DNA of 35,355 nt from positions 1 to 35,355 of the IMG/VR virus record IMGVR_UViG_3300045051_000175, one strand, 5' to 3'. The stretch comes from a virus. Shown here in pieces: positions 7,160-17,300 of the stretch (its first letter is position 1; each line of letters starts with the position of its first letter). The translations under genes were made by a program, and so were the position numbers. The notes beneath the pieces were generated by a model that saw only the letters and a list, made by a program, of their open reading frames with translations, searched no databases and was not told the origin of the DNA.

Positions 7160-10100
7160 ATGGCAGATAACAACGCGGTCTTTACAGAGGTCTTAGAGGT
7201 ACAGGTAGATACCTCCGAATTTGCCTCTGGGCTGCAAAAGCTCACCGACGTTTATACGCAATGGTTGCAGAGCTTGCCGAAGGGTGTTAGCGCGAACGAA
7301 ATCCTTGGTGTCGGTGGTCTGACTACGTTCAACGCGGAGTTGACCGAGCTTACGGCGCACCTCAAAGCTTTCACAGAGGCGTTCCGTGACGGCTTTGGTG
7401 CGGTCGGCGCACAGATAAAAGAAGGTCTGGACGCCACAACGAAGCAAGAGCTTGAGAAGATTGATGAAGTCACCGCAGCACACAAGAAGGCGGAAGAGAC
7501 CAGAGAGAAGATTCGCTTTCAGGCCAATGAGCGCCGCCTTGCCTTAGAAACCAAGGCCACGCATGAGGTTGTTAACAACCGGGAGGCAGTGAAAGCTGCG
7601 GAAGCGAAGCAAGCCGAGGTCATGGAGGCCGCGCAGGTCAAGCTGGCCAACGTCTCTGCGGCTGCGGCCACCGCCAGAGGTGTGGCGGACAAAGCCGCTG
7701 CTGACCTCTCTGCCATCACCGCCAGCAACGCTTCAACTAGAATCGTTGACGCCTACAAGAAGACTGCTGATGCCGCCAAGGTGTATGCCCAAGAGCGCAT
7801 TGCTGCGGAAGAGAAGTACGCGGCGGTTGTTCAAGCTCTAGCCACGGGTACGTCCAAAATCCAAGTCACAGAGCTAAAGCGGGTAGCCAGCGAGACCGAG
7901 CGTTCCGCCAATAACGCACAGCGCAGCTATGAGCGGTTGGCCACCAAGCAAGAAGCTTTGGTTGCTCAGGGCAGCGTTTTGCAGCGCGCTTTCTCACGCT
8001 TCGTCAAAGACATCCCTGAGTTTGCTTCCATGATTTTCCGGCTGACTCTTGGTTTGCAAATCAGTTATACAATCATCAACGCCATTATATCTGTCATCGG
8101 CTTAATTCCCAAAGCCTTCCAAGAAGGCTGGACTTGGCTGAACCAGATAGCCGACCAAGCCGCCGAGTTGCAGGGTGTACTTGCAGGCAACGTTCGCTTC
8201 TCTGAGGACTTCGTAAAGAACTACGAGATGGCTGGCAAGGCTGCACGTCAGGTAGCGGAAGCCATACAAGACACAGCCTTCGTAACTGGTCAAAGCATTC
8301 AGACCATTGACACGGCGTTCAAAGCCTTCATCGAGGGTGGTGGGCAGAACTTCACCCACAACCTGCAAGAGAGCGTGCAACTGGTCGGTCTACTGGCGCA
8401 AGGTATGCACACCGTGGTTCCTCCTACACGGGTAATGCGTCAGCTTACCGAAGAGCTTCCGAAGCTACTGTCTGGCAACCTCGGCCCCACGAGCAAGTTT
8501 GGCGAGTTGCTGAACATGAGCCAGAAAGACTTGCAAAAGCTGGTCAAGGATGCTGAGAAGCACCATGACTTGCTGCAACGTCTTGCCCCGGCCCTTTCTG
8601 CCTTCACAAAGGTTCAGGACGAAGCGAGTGGCCGTCAGTCCGTCCTCAATAACCAGATAGAGAATATGCGGCAGCGCGCTATGGCGCTCGTGGCCGAACC
8701 TATCTGGAAGATGTGGACAGACCTCTTGCAAAAAGCGAAGGAGTACTTCGCAGCGCATCACACCCAGATTAGCGCCATCCTTTCTACGGTTGGGCATCTC
8801 ATTGAGGCCACGCTTCGCTTTGTGGGGGCGTTGGGACGCAGTGTGCTGGTCGTTCCCGGTATCGTTGAAGGCTTCAAAGCGATGGGTATAGTTCTCCTCG
8901 CCCTTGTAGAAGCCGTTTCTCTGTTTCTTCGTGGGTTGACCTCTTCTCTCAACATCTTCTCCGGGTTCGTTGCTTTACTGGCGTCCGGGAAAGCCCTTTC
9001 CAAGGACGCATGGGCTAGCTTCTGGCAGGATGCCAAGAAGGAAGGTAGCAAGTTCTTTGACGAGACGGAGCAGGGTATCCTGCGTCTGTCGGATGTCATC
9101 CACGGCACTAAGCTAAGTCGGGCAGCGCAAGGAGATGGAACAGAGTTCCTCAGCCTTGATGTCACTGGCTCCACGAAGCCGGGTGACCCGCCGAAGACCA
9201 AGTTTGACAACAAGCCCTTGCAGCACCTCCGAGAAGAGTACGCGAAGGAACTGGCCAAGCTCAGGAACGAAGCTGCGGCTCAACTCAAGGACATCAACGA
9301 CAAATTAGAAGCTGGTGTGCTCGACGCCAAGGAAGCGGGTATTGCTCGTTCCAACATATTAGGCAACGAGCACGTTGTTCTCGATGCCTTGATTAAGAAG
9401 TACGCGGAACTGGCCAGTAAGGTCAAAGGGGCAAGCCCGGATGCTAAGACGAGTTTCCTGAATCATCTTGCAACGGACAAAGAGCAGGGCAATCGCCTCT
9501 CGGACGAGTCTCTAGAAGCCCTCAAAAAGGGCAACACTGACCAAGCCAATGAGCAGGCGCGCCACAATGCCCGTATGCGCGCTCTCAAGCAAGACGCCGC
9601 TCGACAGCAGGCTCAGGTTGAGCGTGTTGGACTTGAAGCGATAGGTGCGCTGCGTTCTACTATCCTGAGACAGCAGTTCGCGGATGAAAAGAAGGCAGTC
9701 ACCGACCGCATCAAGGAAATTGACCGCGAGGTGAAAGAGCGCAAGCTCGTCGGTGAGAAGCTGAACCGCCTCATGGAAGAGCGGAAACAGGCTTCCGACA
9801 AGCTGGCTGCCGCCGAAAAAAAGAACGAAATCGAAGTGAGGGCTGCCCTTGAAGTCGAAGCACGTGAGCGGCGCGGCAATGTCATCACTTCTATTCAGCA
9901 GCACATCTCGACGCTAGAGCATCAACTCGCTTTGGAGCGGACACTCTACGGCGAGTCTATGCGGGCCAAGGCAATCGAAGCCCAAATAGCGCACGAGCGT
10001 GTCAAACTGACACAAGCCACCATAGACCAGACAAATGCAGAGATTGACTTGCTGCTGGTCAAAGCGGCTGAGGCCAACGACGCCGCCACCATACTGCACA

Positions 10101-11527
10101 TTCAAGATGAGATTGATAAGCGTAATGAGCTTATCAAGACCCTGAAAGCGCAGCAGGAAGCTCAGGAAGGTGCTGCTGGTAAGGCGGAGGGCAAGACTGG
10201 CTTCTTCGGCGGAATTGCTGACAAGCTAGACCTGTCTTTCAAAGGTTTTCAAAACAGCGTTGAGTCTTTGGGCAAGATATTCGACAAAGTTACAGGCGTT
10301 ATCGGCGCTGTTCAGCAAGGCGTCCAACAGGGCGGCACTCTTGGCGGAATCGGCGCTGGACTGTCTGCTGTCGGAGGGATGATTCCGGGGCCAGTCGGGG
10401 CCGTCATGTCCTTCGCTGGCTCTATTATGAGCATGATTGGTGGCTTGTTCAAGAAAGCTGCCGAGCGAATCGCCAAGCAAATCGCCAAAGAACTCTCCAA
10501 CATCATGAAGGACTACCAGCAGGGTACAACGAATCTGGTAGACACCATTGCTAGGTTGGAGGCAGAGCGCACCAAGGCCATCAGTCAGTTGTCCGGCAAG
10601 AAGGGTGGCAAGGAGCAGCTTGATAAGCTCCTGCCCCAGATTGACGACCAGATTGCAAGCCTGAAAAAGACGCAGGCCGACATCAAGGAGAAGTTCGAGA
10701 GCACCTTAGCGGTTATGAGGTTGCACTCTGACGTTCTCGGCAACGTGCTGAAAACTTGGCAGGACATCAACAAGCAGGTCAAGGAATACCTTGGCGCGGG
10801 CGGGGACAAGAACAAGGCCGCAGAGATGCTGTCTCTTACCCTGCAAAAGCTCAAAGAAGACACGCAGACTTCGCTGGCCGAGGGTGAGCAGGAAGCCATC
10901 AAGGACGCCCTGAATCTCAACGACCTTATCAAGCAGCGCATCGAGTTGATAAACGATGAGAAGAAGGCTGAGTTCGACCTCATCAACGGGGACGCGCTGG
11001 AAAAGCGGCGCGCTCCTGCCATCGAAGCTGGCCGTGAGCTTGCCAAAAAGCGGGCCGACTTCAAGGGCCAGCTTGACGACCTGAACAGCCAGATTGACTT
11101 GGAGACTATAAAGGTCAACAGGGAGAGGGATGTCTTCCATCTGGCCACGGACATCGCCGCGCTGCATCGCCGGGACGAAGAGCTTACGCTGAATGCCCTT
11201 GACGCTCAGATAAAGGCGTGGCTGCAAATGCAGGCGTTGGTGGCCGGGATTGTGCAAGGCCCGAACGGTCTGTTTGGCATGACGACGACCCTACAAAGAA
11301 TGTTGGGTCTTACTCCTACAGCAGCCGCAGGCGGTACTTCTGCATCGTCGTTGTTCCGGTATTTACCCAATCCCGATGCAGGCGGTCAGTTTACCCAGAT
11401 TGGTACGTTGACCGTCAATATGCAACTGAACGGCGTAACCGACGCCACGAGAGTAGTGGATGCACTTGACCTTGAAATCACCCGGCGCTACAGAAGCGGA
11501 AGGCAGAGCTACTCCCCTGTGCAGTAA
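7160..11527 (+). CDS. Tail tape measure protein
   Basis: At 1455 residues this is the longest product in the window. It has an Ala/Glu/Lys-rich coiled-coil part at about 90-280, hydrophobic segments at about 285-322 and 560-595, a second long charged coiled coil at about 680-1010, and a Gly-rich hydrophobic segment at about 1055-1100 (GGIGAGLSAVGGMIPGPVGA). These are hallmarks of tape measures, which set tail length and may form the DNA-injection channel in the host membrane. The length predicts a tail near 0.2 um. An ATG with AAAGGA upstream starts it. No lytic transglycosylase or peptidase domain is apparent. Confidence 0.93.
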   Translation: MADNNAVFTEVLEVQVDTSEFASGLQKLTDVYTQWLQSLPKGVSANEILGVGGLTTFNAELTELTAHLKAFTEAFRDGFGAVGAQIKEGLDATTKQELEKIDEVTAAHKKAEETREKIRFQANERRLALETKATHEVVNNREAVKAAEAKQAEVMEAAQVKLANVSAAAATARGVADKAAADLSAITASNASTRIVDAYKKTADAAKVYAQERIAAEEKYAAVVQALATGTSKIQVTELKRVASETERSANNAQRSYERLATKQEALVAQGSVLQRAFSRFVKDIPEFASMIFRLTLGLQISYTIINAIISVIGLIPKAFQEGWTWLNQIADQAAELQGVLAGNVRFSEDFVKNYEMAGKAARQVAEAIQDTAFVTGQSIQTIDTAFKAFIEGGGQNFTHNLQESVQLVGLLAQGMHTVVPPTRVMRQLTEELPKLLSGNLGPTSKFGELLNMSQKDLQKLVKDAEKHHDLLQRLAPALSAFTKVQDEASGRQSVLNNQIENMRQRAMALVAEPIWKMWTDLLQKAKEYFAAHHTQISAILSTVGHLIEATLRFVGALGRSVLVVPGIVEGFKAMGIVLLALVEAVSLFLRGLTSSLNIFSGFVALLASGKALSKDAWASFWQDAKKEGSKFFDETEQGILRLSDVIHGTKLSRAAQGDGTEFLSLDVTGSTKPGDPPKTKFDNKPLQHLREEYAKELAKLRNEAAAQLKDINDKLEAGVLDAKEAGIARSNILGNEHVVLDALIKKYAELASKVKGASPDAKTSFLNHLATDKEQGNRLSDESLEALKKGNTDQANEQARHNARMRALKQDAARQQAQVERVGLEAIGALRSTILRQQFADEKKAVTDRIKEIDREVKERKLVGEKLNRLMEERKQASDKLAAAEKKNEIEVRAALEVEARERRGNVITSIQQHISTLEHQLALERTLYGESMRAKAIEAQIAHERVKLTQATIDQTNAEIDLLLVKAAEANDAATILHIQDEIDKRNELIKTLKAQQEAQEGAAGKAEGKTGFFGGIADKLDLSFKGFQNSVESLGKIFDKVTGVIGAVQQGVQQGGTLGGIGAGLSAVGGMIPGPVGAVMSFAGSIMSMIGGLFKKAAERIAKQIAKELSNIMKDYQQGTTNLVDTIARLEAERTKAISQLSGKKGGKEQLDKLLPQIDDQIASLKKTQADIKEKFESTLAVMRLHSDVLGNVLKTWQDINKQVKEYLGAGGDKNKAAEMLSLTLQKLKEDTQTSLAEGEQEAIKDALNLNDLIKQRIELINDEKKAEFDLINGDALEKRRAPAIEAGRELAKKRADFKGQLDDLNSQIDLETIKVNRERDVFHLATDIAALHRRDEELTLNALDAQIKAWLQMQALVAGIVQGPNGLFGMTTTLQRMLGLTPTAAAGGTSASSLFRYLPNPDAGGQFTQIGTLTVNMQLNGVTDATRVVDALDLEITRRYRSGRQSYSPVQ

Positions 11528-11900
11528 CGTCCTGCGAGACTTCGCAGATTACCACATAGACAAGGACTACTCCGCCCAACACTTCGCTGGTTTCCACGAG
11601 AATGAGCTTTTCTTCAACTGCACCTTCAAGGACATACACGGTGTGACGTTGAAGGACTGTGACCTGAACAGGTCTCACCTCATGGCTGAGAGGCCGGAAG
11701 AAGTGCTTGGCGTTACCATAACATTGGGGGATTGCAACACGTTCGACAACGTGGAGTTCTCCCCCTTTCTGTTTGATGTCTACCTCATCATGCTGCTCAA
11801 GACAAAGGGGAACGACGCCAAACGTAAGGCGTTGATTGACCTCATCGGCAGGGACAGAGTTGTTGAAATCCTACGCAAGTTCAAGGAACTGGAACGGTAA
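11460..11900 (+). CDS. Unknown protein with pentapeptide-like segment
   Basis: The 146-residue frame begins at an ATG inside the tape measure gene, overlapping it by 68 bases in another frame; no other ATG, GTG or TTG gives a shorter well-supported start. Residues about 50-75 (ELFFNCTFKDIHGVTLKDC and on) have the F/L every fifth residue seen in pentapeptide repeats, but too few turns to be sure. The rest is a helical, charged C-terminus. The next gene follows after three bases. It is probably a tail-associated protein by position. Confidence 0.55.
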   Translation: MHLTLKSPGATEAEGRATPLCSNVLRDFADYHIDKDYSAQHFAGFHENELFFNCTFKDIHGVTLKDCDLNRSHLMAERPEEVLGVTITLGDCNTFDNVEFSPFLFDVYLIMLLKTKGNDAKRKALIDLIGRDRVVEILRKFKELER

Positions 11901-11903
11901 CCA

Positions 11904-13958
11904 ATGACACGCTTTGAAGGACAAGTACTCACCCAAATCGGAACCCCGCTGAGTGGCACAACTGTCACCGTACGTGTGGCGAACGTTGGCGCTCCCGGCA
12001 CAGGCGCATTGGCTACGCTGTATTCTGACAACGGTGTGACCCCCACCACCAACCCGGTGACGGCGGACTCCAACGCCCGTTATTGGTTCTACATTGCCGA
12101 TGGCAAATACGACATCACGTTCAGCGGCACAGGCATCACCACTTACACGCGTGGGAACATTGAAATCGCTGATTTGACCTCAGCAAATTCCGGTGGGTCT
12201 GATTGGGCAGCTAACAAAGTCAACGTTACTACCGGGGTGTACATCGGCGCTACCCCGTCCCTCACGGGAGCCATCGGCCTTTCCAACGGCGGTACGGTTA
12301 AGTCTAGGAACGCTGCAAACTCTGCGGACATTACTTTGATGTCACTGGACGCTACCAATGTCCTGAATCTGTATGGTACGGGTTTATTGGTAGACAGCAG
12401 CGGTAACGTAGCTATCGGTGGTACTGCGGCGTCTGCTGAGAAATTCCTTGTGAAGGGTTTGCAACGCCTGACCGGGATGGGTACGAGTCCGGCTTACGGC
12501 TCCTTGATGTTCAACTCTTCTGCCTTTTTGAGCGCAGGTTCCCGCCGCAGGTTACTTGTGAATTGGTTGTCTGGGCGTAAATTCGCTATCATCCGTGGGA
12601 CGGATGCTTCAACTGACCCGACGATGGATGGCGGTGGGAATATCACGGCAGGAACGGCGGATTTCCTCATTGACGAAACGGGCATAGTTGAGATTCCAAA
12701 TCGTTTGCTAATTGGTGGGGGCACCAACTCATCGCCCAACAGCATTTACTTCGGAACTTCAAATCCTCCATTTATTTTCGTAGACCAGATAAACACTGGT
12801 ACTCAAATACTCACGGTGCAAGCGGGGCGTGGGTCTGCCTCGTATGGTGGGAGCCTTATTCTGTATGGGCACGCTCATGGGACGAATCCGGGATGGGTAA
12901 GAGCGGGAATTTCTAACGGCTCTGGTGGAAAGTTTGCGGTCAATAGCCAAGCCCTCGGTGGTGGAACCGACGTATTTACGGTTACTGCTGCTGGTGACGG
13001 TGTTTTTGCGTCGGACGTTACTGCTACCGGGCTTATTGTTAGCGGGGCAATTTCACACGCAGGAACCGTTCGATACATTGATGCTGGCGGTGGAACAGGT
13101 ATTCAGTACAATGTTCCAACGAGTGCAGCCCATAAGTTTTCTATAAACGGCGTAACCAAGTTACAACTTGACGGAGCCGTACGATGTTTTGCCGCAGCGG
13201 GAACCAATTCAGCAGTTCTTTTGTCCGGCTCTGACACGGCGTATCACATAGTTCAAGCGACAAGTACGGGCGGAAACGGCATCTTTGGGGTTAACACATC
13301 AACTGGTACTGGATTGTTGGCAAACGCCACGGCATATTCTGCTATCTTAGGGTCGCTCAATGCTACTCCTCTGGAATTGTTTACCAACACTGTTGTCCGC
13401 ATTAAGATTGCGGATGCAGGAACAACGTTCTACACCCCTGCCGACAAGGTGGGCACAGCCTCCATCATAACGGACTCTGCTGGCATCAACACCACAGAGA
13501 CGGTCGTTGTCAAGAGTGGGACTCTTGCCGCCAACAGGCTAGTGGCAGGTACGGTAATCAGGGCTGTCTTAGAGGGCACCTGCACAGCCAGTGCAGCCAA
13601 CACCAGCACGTTCCAGATTCGCATAGGCACGGCGGGTACAACAGCGGACACCCTTGTTTTCTCTGGTGTGACCGCTGCTTCGGCGGTTACAGGGACGGCA
13701 GTTCCCTTCCGCGCAATCCTTGAACTGACCGTGAGAACCGTAGGCGTCAGCGCGACGGCGACGGGTTTCTTGACCATCCAGACAACCGGAGGCACCGCAA
13801 CAGGCATTTCGACCATCCCGGTGCAGGTCATTTTGCCTACCATGACAGCCTTCAACACCACAACGGCCAGCAACATCATCTCCGCTACTTACAAGTCGGC
13901 GGCAACCACCACCACCTGCACATTCAAGCAGGCGTTCATTGAGGTAGTGTACCTCTAA
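11904..13958 (+). CDS. Tail fibre-like protein
   Basis: The 684-residue protein is rich in Gly, Thr, Ser, Ala and Asn and almost free of Cys and charged helices, as in beta-structured fibres. Residues 1-95 form a domain often found at the start of phage fibres and tip proteins (GTPLSGTTVTVRVAN, then ATLYSDNG, NPVTADSNARYWFYIADGKYD). The middle has repeated VSGAI / GTAAS style turns similar to trimeric fibre shafts, and the last 170 residues form a beta-rich head (TSTFQIRIGTAGTTADTLVF). It probably contacts the host surface. No chaperone or endosialidase motif was seen. Fibre genes directly after the tape measure and before the hub are less usual. Confidence 0.72.
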   Translation: MTRFEGQVLTQIGTPLSGTTVTVRVANVGAPGTGALATLYSDNGVTPTTNPVTADSNARYWFYIADGKYDITFSGTGITTYTRGNIEIADLTSANSGGSDWAANKVNVTTGVYIGATPSLTGAIGLSNGGTVKSRNAANSADITLMSLDATNVLNLYGTGLLVDSSGNVAIGGTAASAEKFLVKGLQRLTGMGTSPAYGSLMFNSSAFLSAGSRRRLLVNWLSGRKFAIIRGTDASTDPTMDGGGNITAGTADFLIDETGIVEIPNRLLIGGGTNSSPNSIYFGTSNPPFIFVDQINTGTQILTVQAGRGSASYGGSLILYGHAHGTNPGWVRAGISNGSGGKFAVNSQALGGGTDVFTVTAAGDGVFASDVTATGLIVSGAISHAGTVRYIDAGGGTGIQYNVPTSAAHKFSINGVTKLQLDGAVRCFAAAGTNSAVLLSGSDTAYHIVQATSTGGNGIFGVNTSTGTGLLANATAYSAILGSLNATPLELFTNTVVRIKIADAGTTFYTPADKVGTASIITDSAGINTTETVVVKSGTLAANRLVAGTVIRAVLEGTCTASAANTSTFQIRIGTAGTTADTLVFSGVTAASAVTGTAVPFRAILELTVRTVGVSATATGFLTIQTTGGTATGISTIPVQVILPTMTAFNTTTASNIISATYKSAATTTTCTFKQAFIEVVYL

Positions 13959-13971
13959 AGGAGTTGGGACT

Positions 13972-14331
13972 GTGATTAACCTTGACGCTACAAAAGTCAA
14001 AGCGTTTCTTGAGGGCGCGGTGACGGTGGAAACCGTAGACAAAGCTGCGGTGACGGACATAAGGTTCAACTACGACCGGAACACTGTTTCCATTTGGGTC
14101 AATTACGGAGCCTTGGTGTCCAGTGCTCTTTCCGAGAGTAACCGGGCTGCTCCCTTGTTGTTAGAGGTTGACCTCACCACAGGGGACGTACGCTCTGAGG
14201 GACAAGTTCTGGGCACGCTTTCGCCAGCACAGCTTACGAGTTTCCAGAATACAGCCAAGAGCTTGCGGAACAGCGCAGAGACTTTCTTGGTCAACGTCGG
14301 CTTGGTTGTCGGCACACAAACAGCTTGGTAA
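13972..14331 (+). CDS. Unknown 119-aa protein between fibre and hub genes
   Basis: A GTG start with AAAGGAG upstream opens a 119-residue frame: an N-terminal alpha/beta part (VKAFLEGAVTVETVDKAAV), a beta hairpin (NTVSIWVNYGALV), and a helical end (LSPAQLTSFQNTAKSLRNSAETFL). No membrane segment. It sits 13 bases after the fibre gene and 13 bases before the hub gene, so it probably belongs to tail-tip assembly. No family recognised. Confidence 0.7.
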   Translation: MINLDATKVKAFLEGAVTVETVDKAAVTDIRFNYDRNTVSIWVNYGALVSSALSESNRAAPLLLEVDLTTGDVRSEGQVLGTLSPAQLTSFQNTAKSLRNSAETFLVNVGLVVGTQTAW

Positions 14332-14344
14332 TCACTGAGGGCTT

Positions 14345-17300
14345 ATGAACATCACGGTACTTCAAAAAAGCGGTCTGACCACCCCGGAGAGCCGCAGTGC
14401 GCCGAATATCCCTTTGGATATGTCGAGCGCCGTGAGCTTGACAGCTTCGCTGCTGTTCCAGAGCACGGCGGCGGGGACGAACTCAGACTACATCAAGTAC
14501 CTCTTTGAGAAGCCTGTCAAGACCGATGTTCGCAACGAGCCTACCACGCTGGACTTCGCCCTCGTGAATTGGGACGGCAACCTGCAACTGCTGCATAGAG
14601 GGAACTACATCGCCCTCAGCACGGTTACCTATCCTAACTGGTTCACTGGCTACATCATCAACGAACCTGAGTTGGCGTACCTCGGAACCACCAAGCGGGC
14701 AGGCGTCATCATCCCGGTGTGGGGCTATGTGTACCAAGCTACGGACGCCACGTTCATTTTGAACCAGCAGCCTCTTGGCCTCATGCCCCCGTTCGTGAAC
14801 ACGACTCAGGGGGCCATTCTTCGCGCCCTCGCGCAACGTATGCAGCCTAACAACTTCAACGTAGCACAGGTGCAGGACGGCAAAGCGGTAGCTAGGTACA
14901 TCGTAGCCCCGGAGAAGTATTTCTCGGATGTTGTGAAGGAGTTTTCCGAGGCTTCTTACTATCGCTTCTACGCTCTCGCCAAGTCTCTGTTCTTTGAACC
15001 CGCAGCTAGCTCTCCTGCGAACCTCATCATTGACGGGAATGACAAGCACTTCACTCCCGCCGCGCTGACCATCAGTGCCGCGAAAGACCAGATATTCAAT
15101 GACGCTATCGTGCTCGGCGGCATAGAGCCTCAAGGCTACATGAACGAGTGGTTTTTGGGAGACGGATACACGGCTCGGTTCCCCCTCGTTTCCAGTGTCT
15201 ACGGCGCTGATAGCTCCATACTGTTGGACGATGATTTTGGTGCGTCCAACATTGACACTGCAAAGTGGTCAGTGTATGACACGGTGAACAACTGGCTACG
15301 GGTGTACAACGGCTTTCTCAACGCTGTGGGTGGGGACGCGGACGGCAACTACAGGTCTTACCTGACCTCTGCGAACCTGCTGCCGATGGAGGGTTCCCTG
15401 CGGCTGACCCACGGCGAGTACGACTTCGTTTCCGCTTCTAGCGGCATCATCTGCGGACTGTGGTCTGGCGCTCCCAACGCTTCTTACGCGGGGTGTATGT
15501 ATGCCATCGCGTGCTCTAAGAATGGCTCTGCCACGGTGTTGAACCCTGTGGCGGGCGGAAGCTTGGATGTCACACAGAGCTTCACGGTGGACTACACGAA
15601 GCGGTATGTGCTGCGTACCCTTGTTTCTTTTTCCAACGCCACCCGCCTTACCAGCCACTACTCTTACTTGAACTCTGGTGGAACAGTGGGCAGCTATGGG
15701 GGAGGCTCCACAGCGGACACGGCGACTTACCAGACCGTCATTGTGGAGATTGACCCGACCACCGGGAACATAACGAACACCGTACATTGGCAGAATGCAA
15801 ATGTTGCACTGTCACAAAACCAGTACTTTGCCTACTACGTGCCTTTGGCTTTGAACGACCTGCACTGCACTGTGACGGGTGTCACTATCAGCACACCGAT
15901 GCAGGCGCAGTTGAGCATCCTGTACAAGAACGGGCTTGGGTACACACTACAAGGTTCTGGTGCCGGAATCATAGGCACGGCGGACGCTTGTCAGTTTGTG
16001 TACCAGAACCAGCCCGGAAACGGTTCCATAGTGTGCAGGGTCACGGGCTTGCTGAACACCAACGCGGACGCCAAGGCGGGACTCATGGTTCGCCAGAGCA
16101 CTACGGCAGGCGATGCGATGGTGGGGATTTTTGTCACGCCTTCAAGCGGAGTGAAGTTCGTCACGCGCACCACGGCAGACGCATCCGCAACCGTTACCAC
16201 TGTTGCAGGCGTCGTTGCCGATGTCTGGCTTAAGCTTTCTTCGATGAGTGGGCAGTTTTCAGGGTACTACTCTCTGGATGGCGCTACTTGGATTCAGGTG
16301 GGCACAACCACGGCCATAGACATGAGCGTCAAGCTCATGGGCTTGGCGGCTACTGCCACGAACAACAGCTTGCTTACCACAGCCGTGTTTGACCATGTGA
16401 TGACTCCTGCGGCCTCTACGACGTGGGTGAGCGTGGATGTTGGCTCTGTAGGGCTGGCTGGAAGCGCCCTCAGTACGGGGGTCATGGCAGAGAACGGTGT
16501 GTCTGCATGGACTCCGCAACTTGTAGGCCCAAACGAGATTGACTCTTTAGATGGCCAGTCCCCTATCGCAACCATTACCGACTCAAACTCAGGGGCTACG
16601 ACGCGAAACAGCACGCTTGGGTCTGTCATGTATAACCCCGGAAGCGCGGTGTTGCAGTTCTTCAAAGACTCTACACAGCAGGTTACACAGGTTCCTCAGC
16701 CGGGAGATTTCGTACACCTGACCTACCGCAGGGCAGGGGCAGCCATCGCCCGTGTTTCCAACTTAGCGGCTGTCGTATCCGAAGCAAGTGCGTGGGGAGA
16801 CATTGGTTTCCGCACCATCACAAAGAGGGACTTCAACCCTCTTCCTCGCACCTCGGCAGAGTGTGAACTCGCCGCTGCTGCTCTAGTGCAGGACATGGGT
16901 TACCAGCATTACGAAGGAACCTACAAATGCACAAACCTGTACAGCGTTGCGGGTCATCCGGTGACAGGCGCGCTTTTGACGTTTCAGAATCCGAGAGCAG
17001 GCTTTCCGGCTATTCCTGCCGAAGTAATCACTCAAGTGACGACCACGCTGGTCTCTACCAAGCCCCGCGAAGTCTTCGAGCATGAGATTAACTTTGGCAG
17101 ACCGGACAAGGTTCAACAACTGCTTACCGGGTTCAGCCAGCCTACGGATGTGTTCATGCCGCAGGACACGGCGGAGATTCCTGACACATTCGACCTCGCC
17201 TCCCTTGGCAGCACAACCGTGCCGGATGTGGTTGCACCCACGCTTGGAAGTTGGGACACCAATTATCTGTACTTCTCCACGAACCAAGCGCCTCCGTCAG

